Of a stretch of DNA of 64,000 nt, positions 59,801 to 64,000 are shown piece by piece (position 1 is the stretch's first letter; each line of letters starts with the position of its first letter). Location of the stretch: positions 890,001-954,000 of the forward strand of contig JALBUN010000034.1 of the NCBI GenBank assembly GCA_025174535.1. The letters are read 5' to 3'. The stretch is from Cantharellus purpuraceus (taxonomy: Eukaryota > Basidiomycota > Agaricomycetes > Cantharellales > Hydnaceae). The notes beneath the pieces are model-generated. The model searched no databases. It worked only from the letters and a program-made list of their open reading frames with translations, and was not told the DNA's origin. The position numbers were made by a program, and so were the translations under genes.

Positions 59801-62800
59801 CACGCACAAGACATATTGGTTGGATTACATTGTTTTCAAAATTAGATAATCCCAAGGCATTGCACCAAACATCAACCCTTCATGCGGTTTATCGTTCTCT
59901 TCTCGCTCACCCAGACCGTAGCCTCCAATCCGTGGCACTCACATGCATAATGAACTACAAATCGCCACATTTGGTACCATACGATGCGCATTTTCGTGCC
60001 CTACTGGACAATACGAAATGGCGGGATGAACTAACATTGTTTGATATTGCGACTATAGAAGAAGGAGATCGGCCTGAAGTTTTAGATATCATTATTCGCT
60101 TGTTTTTCGGCATAATGTTGGAGCGCCATGGGCGTACAAAAAGTGCCGATAGGCGAGCTAGTCTGCTGAACGCACTATGTGGTTGCCGTGGAGATGAATT
60201 GCGACTCCTAGTCGACCTCATGCTGGAGCCTTTTTCGATGTCATCCTCGTCCTCAGAGGTCCCAGATAGCATCGAATGGGGAAACAAGCAGCAGGCAGGA
60301 TTCATGAATCTTTTAGGCGACATAATGAGAAGAATGGGGTCCCGTATTGTCTCTTATTGGCCTTCACTTCTCCTGATAACTATCAGACTTGTTGCTATGG
60401 CCCAAGCAAAACTAGCATCCGTCTCTGATGCAGTCGAGCCTCAGGACCTGCACGATGTCGAAGACGGGCCAGAACAGACTCTCAATGACGTGTCGTCGCC
60501 CCATCCTGCATCTATTACACGTGCTGCACGCACAATGAGACAACTCGGAGTCAAAATATTCACAGACTTCTTCCGCTGCGATGTGTATTTCGACTTCGAA
60601 CCTTATTTACCACATGCTTTCGACGGTTTCATCTCGCCTCGCCTCGCCATGCTAGAATCTGAAAATTCCCAATCTCCCTCCGCCATGCTACAGTTATTCC
60701 ACGAATGGACATCTCATAGGAAGTCCGTCTTCTTCTTGATTGCGTATGACGACCGCGTGCTGCCCAAGGTGTATGCATGTCTTCAGGCAGTTAATGTGAA
60801 GCCAGTGGTTGTGTCTCGAATATTTGACATCGTTGAGAATATTCTCGCTTTGTCCGAAAGTGACAGCACGGTGGCAGACCGGGTCTTACAGCCGCATATG
60901 TCTACTTTGCTTGATGCACTGGCAGTAGAGGTCCCTGGTTCTGGTGGCTTCCGTAGCGATCTGGTACATCGCCAGGTTGGGATTCTTTCGCAAGTCGCGC
61001 AGTTCGCTTCAAGCGCATCGCAAGCAAGACGTCTTCTCCAGAATTTTTCACCTCTGCTACGACGCCCACACAAGGTCATACCTGAGAAGACCAAGGTTCA
61101 CATACTCAGAATTATGCAAGGCATCATCCCAATGGTCGATGACCTCCGGGATTGCTCTAGCAGCGTCTATATCCAAACGTATGACTTATTAGCAAAACTT
61201 TTTCAGACATTACGCGGCAAGCCTGCACGGTTTGCCCTTTTGGATACTCTGGGACAACTCAGCATCATCGATCCAAACCTTCGTCGCCTTCACGATCTTC
61301 TGGTGTCTCTCAACGCATACTCATCGACGCGCATAGATGAACCAGATTTCAACTGTCGGTCCCTGGCTTTCACAGAGCTTAACGAGGTCTTGTATACCCA
61401 ACTATCTGCACGCGAATGGCGGCCTATCGTCTACAACATGCTTCAGTCAATACAAGATGCCGAAGAATTAGTCGTCCGGACACATGCAGCGTGTTCCTTG
61501 AAACGATTTATCGATATCGTTTCTAAGCGAGAAGATCCAGATGTTGAAACCCTATTCATGCGCACTCTTTTCCCTGCGTTAAAGAACGGGCTCATGTCCA
61601 AGGTCGAACTGGTTCGTACCGAGATCCTCAGCGTTCTTGCACACGGTGTATCGATTTGCCACTCGATCTCTGCTTTGAGCGAGTTGCGCCCTCTTCTTGC
61701 TGATGGAGACGAAGAAGCGAACTTTTTCAATAATATCCATCACATTCAAGTCCACAGGCGCACACGCGCGTTGCGTCGACTAGTTGAATACGTCGAGAAT
61801 AGTGGTGTGCGCAGCACAACAATAGCTGAGGTTTTCGTACCCTTAGTCGGTCATTTCATTGTCAATGCGCCAACTACAGACCACATTCTCGTGGATGTAG
61901 CAATCGCGACAACGGGCTCGCTGGCTCATCGTCTCAACTGGGGTGCTTATAATGCTTTAATTCGTCAGTACATGTCGCTAATCAAGTTGAAGACCACTGC
62001 CGAACGCGCCTGTGTGCGGACCCTTGTGGCGGTTTTGGAGAACTTTCACTTTCCCATGGATAGCATAGCGGCAGAGGATGCGCCTCTAGTAGTTGGTCAA
62101 AATGATTCAACGCAGATGGATGGGGTGGTGCCCTTGGAGGGCATTGAACCAGAGCAGGTTCCAGAAACCATTACTGCGCCAATTGGCGGCTCCCAGAAAG
62201 TTGTTGATGCAGTCAATATGCGTCTCCTTCCGAACTTACTCCAACACTTGGAAAATCGGGATGACAACGAGGATGCGTTACGTATCCCTGTTTCTGTTGG
62301 TATTGCCCAAGTCGCATGCCATCTTGCTAAGGCCTCCAAGGATGCCCAAATATCGCGCTTGTTGACTGTCCTTTGTCAAGTCTTTCGGTCCAAGTCCCAA
62401 GACACACGAGCACTGGCACGAGAGTCTTTATGTAAAATTGCCGTCATTATAGGACCGCCCTACCTGCCACAAATCATGTCTGAACTTCGAGGGTCATTGT
62501 TGAGAGGTCCTCATTTACATGTATTGGCAACCGTTGCTCACGCACTGCTTGTGCACGTCACTTCACCCAATCCCTCGTATGCTTTCAAGGATCTCGACGA
62601 ATGTGCAGCTGACGTCGCTCATGTTTCTGCTGAAGTGATTTTTGGACAATCTGGCCATGATGTGCGCTCTGAAGGCTTCACAACAACGGTCCTTGAAGTT
62701 AAAGCCTCCTCCTCAAAAGGTCTAGACGCATTTGCAATTCTCGCAAGAAACATCACACCATCTCGCATTAGCATCATCTTAAGTCCAATAAAAGGGATCA

Positions 62801-64000
62801 TGCATGAAACTGGAGCATCGAAAATTCTGCAGTTGGTAGACGATGTCCTGCGTCGGATATCTGGAGGCTTGAATGCTAATGAGCACTTCAATCCCTCGGA
62901 TTATCTCTCCCTGTGCCATACGCTAATTAAACAAAACTCTCGTTTCTTAAAAGAAGCATCTCGCCCTATCACCAGAAAGAGAAAGGCTGAGGACAAGTTT
63001 ATGGTGCAAACTAAGCAGCGTCGTGATAAGGATGAGGACCATTATGCACACAATTCATTCCGGTTCGTCGAATTTTTTACTCACGAGATGTATGGTGTTC
63101 AGCTGTGGACAGATTTGTAGTTCTTGGTCTTGATCTCTTCAACATCGCGTTTCGACGTGGTCGGTTTGATATACATCACCCAGAAGTTTCGACACGCTTG
63201 GAGTCGATGGTCGCAGTGATAGGAAACACCCTTTACTCTCACGATACTCCAGTCATCGTTCAGGGTTTGAAAGCAACCGCCTTGATAGTCAAATGTCCTT
63301 TGAAGGCAATCGAAGAATCGCTTCCTGTCTTTGTACGCCAAACCCTCGAAATTGTTAGGCAAGCGGGGAACACAGAATCGGAAGTCGTACAAGCCGCCTT
63401 TCGGACGTTGGCCGTCGTTATCCGGGATTGTACCGCATCACAGGTCAAGGAGAAAGACCTTACATATCTCTTAGAAATGCTCACTCCAGACCTCGAAGAG
63501 CCCACCAGACAATCTGCCGTCTTTGGACTTCTTCGAGCTATTGTGTCGCGCAAGTTTGTTGTGGCCGAGATCTATGACATCATGGATAAGGTGGCCGAAA
63601 TTATGGTAACCAACCAGGCTGGCCAGGCGCAAGAACTCTGTCGTGCCGTTTTACTCCAGTTCTTATTGGATTATCCACAAGGAAAAGGGCGGCTTAAGAA
63701 CCAGATGACATTCCTCGCTCAGAATTTGTCCTACAAATTTGAGAGTGGTAGGCGGTCAGTCATGGAGTTGCTTTGCGCAACTTTCTCCAAATTCGACACA
63801 GTGCTACTTCGCGAATACGCGGATCTTTTTTTCGTTGCTCTCGTCATGGTGATAGCCAACGATGATTCCTCAAAGTGTCGAGAGATGGCTGCGGAATTGA
63901 TTAAGCTCCTGTTTGTCCACCTTGACGTAGAGCATCGCAAAGCAATTATCGCCCATCTGCATTCCTGGTCATCTGAGAAAGCCCAGCTCCCTTTATCACG
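56879..64000 (+). CDS. UTP20: U3 snoRNP/SSU processome HEAT-repeat protein Utp20, 5' part
   Basis: The gene starts at ATG 56879 (MDSESSRPLKRFK, followed by an intron) and is still open at the window end, so it is 3'-truncated by the window. The N-terminal exons give SESHFSHALNQWKQLNLC and HCEDIVGFWLDAI; a large exon (about 59670-63047) carries the DRIM-type region: LQSVALTCIMNYKSPHLVPY, LLDNTKWRDELT, LVDLMLEPFSM and many HEAT repeats. The intron 63062-63111 joins NSFR to FVVLGLDLFNIAFRRGRFD, a conserved Utp20 stretch, which corrects the apparent stop at 63120. Utp20 works in 18S rRNA maturation within the small-subunit processome in the nucleolus. The full protein should be about 2,500 residues or more. 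Confidence 0.9.

Noticed and set aside
63044..63120. Apparent stop of UTP20 at 63120 as a premature truncation
   Set aside because: A GTTCGT...GGACAG intron restores a conserved Utp20 stretch in phase, so the stop lies in an intron.

Overview
This window is nuclear DNA of a filamentous fungus, most likely an agaricomycete (Basidiomycota). Genes are dense on both strands and cut by many 45-70 nt GT-AG introns. Several products belong to families I associate with mushroom-forming fungi: a membrane-anchored DUF7330-type protein, a BTB/POZ protein and a Cys-rich F-box protein. Gene models were rebuilt by eye: I joined exons where splice sites, phase and family motifs agree. No database search was possible.

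Layout. 1-5.0 kb: 3' end of glucosidase II alpha (GH31), an SLD7/MTBP-type replication factor, a cyclase-family hydrolase and a small unknown gene. 5.7-10.2 kb: an unknown protein, a BTB protein and a DUF7330-like membrane protein. 10.5-16.7 kb: LSM4, DPH5, ERV2-type sulfhydryl oxidase and cytosolic asparaginyl-tRNA synthetase. 16.85-20.0 kb: a SulP sulfate permease. 20.2-25.5 kb: retroelement remnants, with two ~1.4 kb LTRs in inverted orientation, a probable second LTR type and a truncated LTR copy. 25.9-27.3 kb: two unknown genes. 27.8-37.0 kb: GCN1. 37.0-40.3 kb: geranylgeranyl diphosphate synthase and ketopantoate hydroxymethyltransferase. 41.8-50.3 kb: a SnoaL/NTF2-like protein, the F-box protein, a membrane-linked N-acetyltransferase, a pinin/MemA-domain protein and a very short SRP72. 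50.4-56.3 kb: a membrane-anchored GH5 exo-beta-1,3-glucanase and a GH18 chitinase with an N-terminal PX domain. 56.9-64.0 kb: the first ~7 kb of UTP20, which runs off the window.

Most genes are housekeeping and not functionally linked, although translation and RNA genes are frequent (LSM4, DPH5, AsnRS, GCN1, SRP72, UTP20). The two adjacent glycoside hydrolases (GH5 and PX-GH18) form a small wall-polysaccharide pair on one strand. The most unusual items are the PX-GH18 fusion, the SRP72 without its central TPR region, the inverted LTR pair with a 5-bp target duplication on one copy only, and an LSM4 whose first exon is just the start codon.
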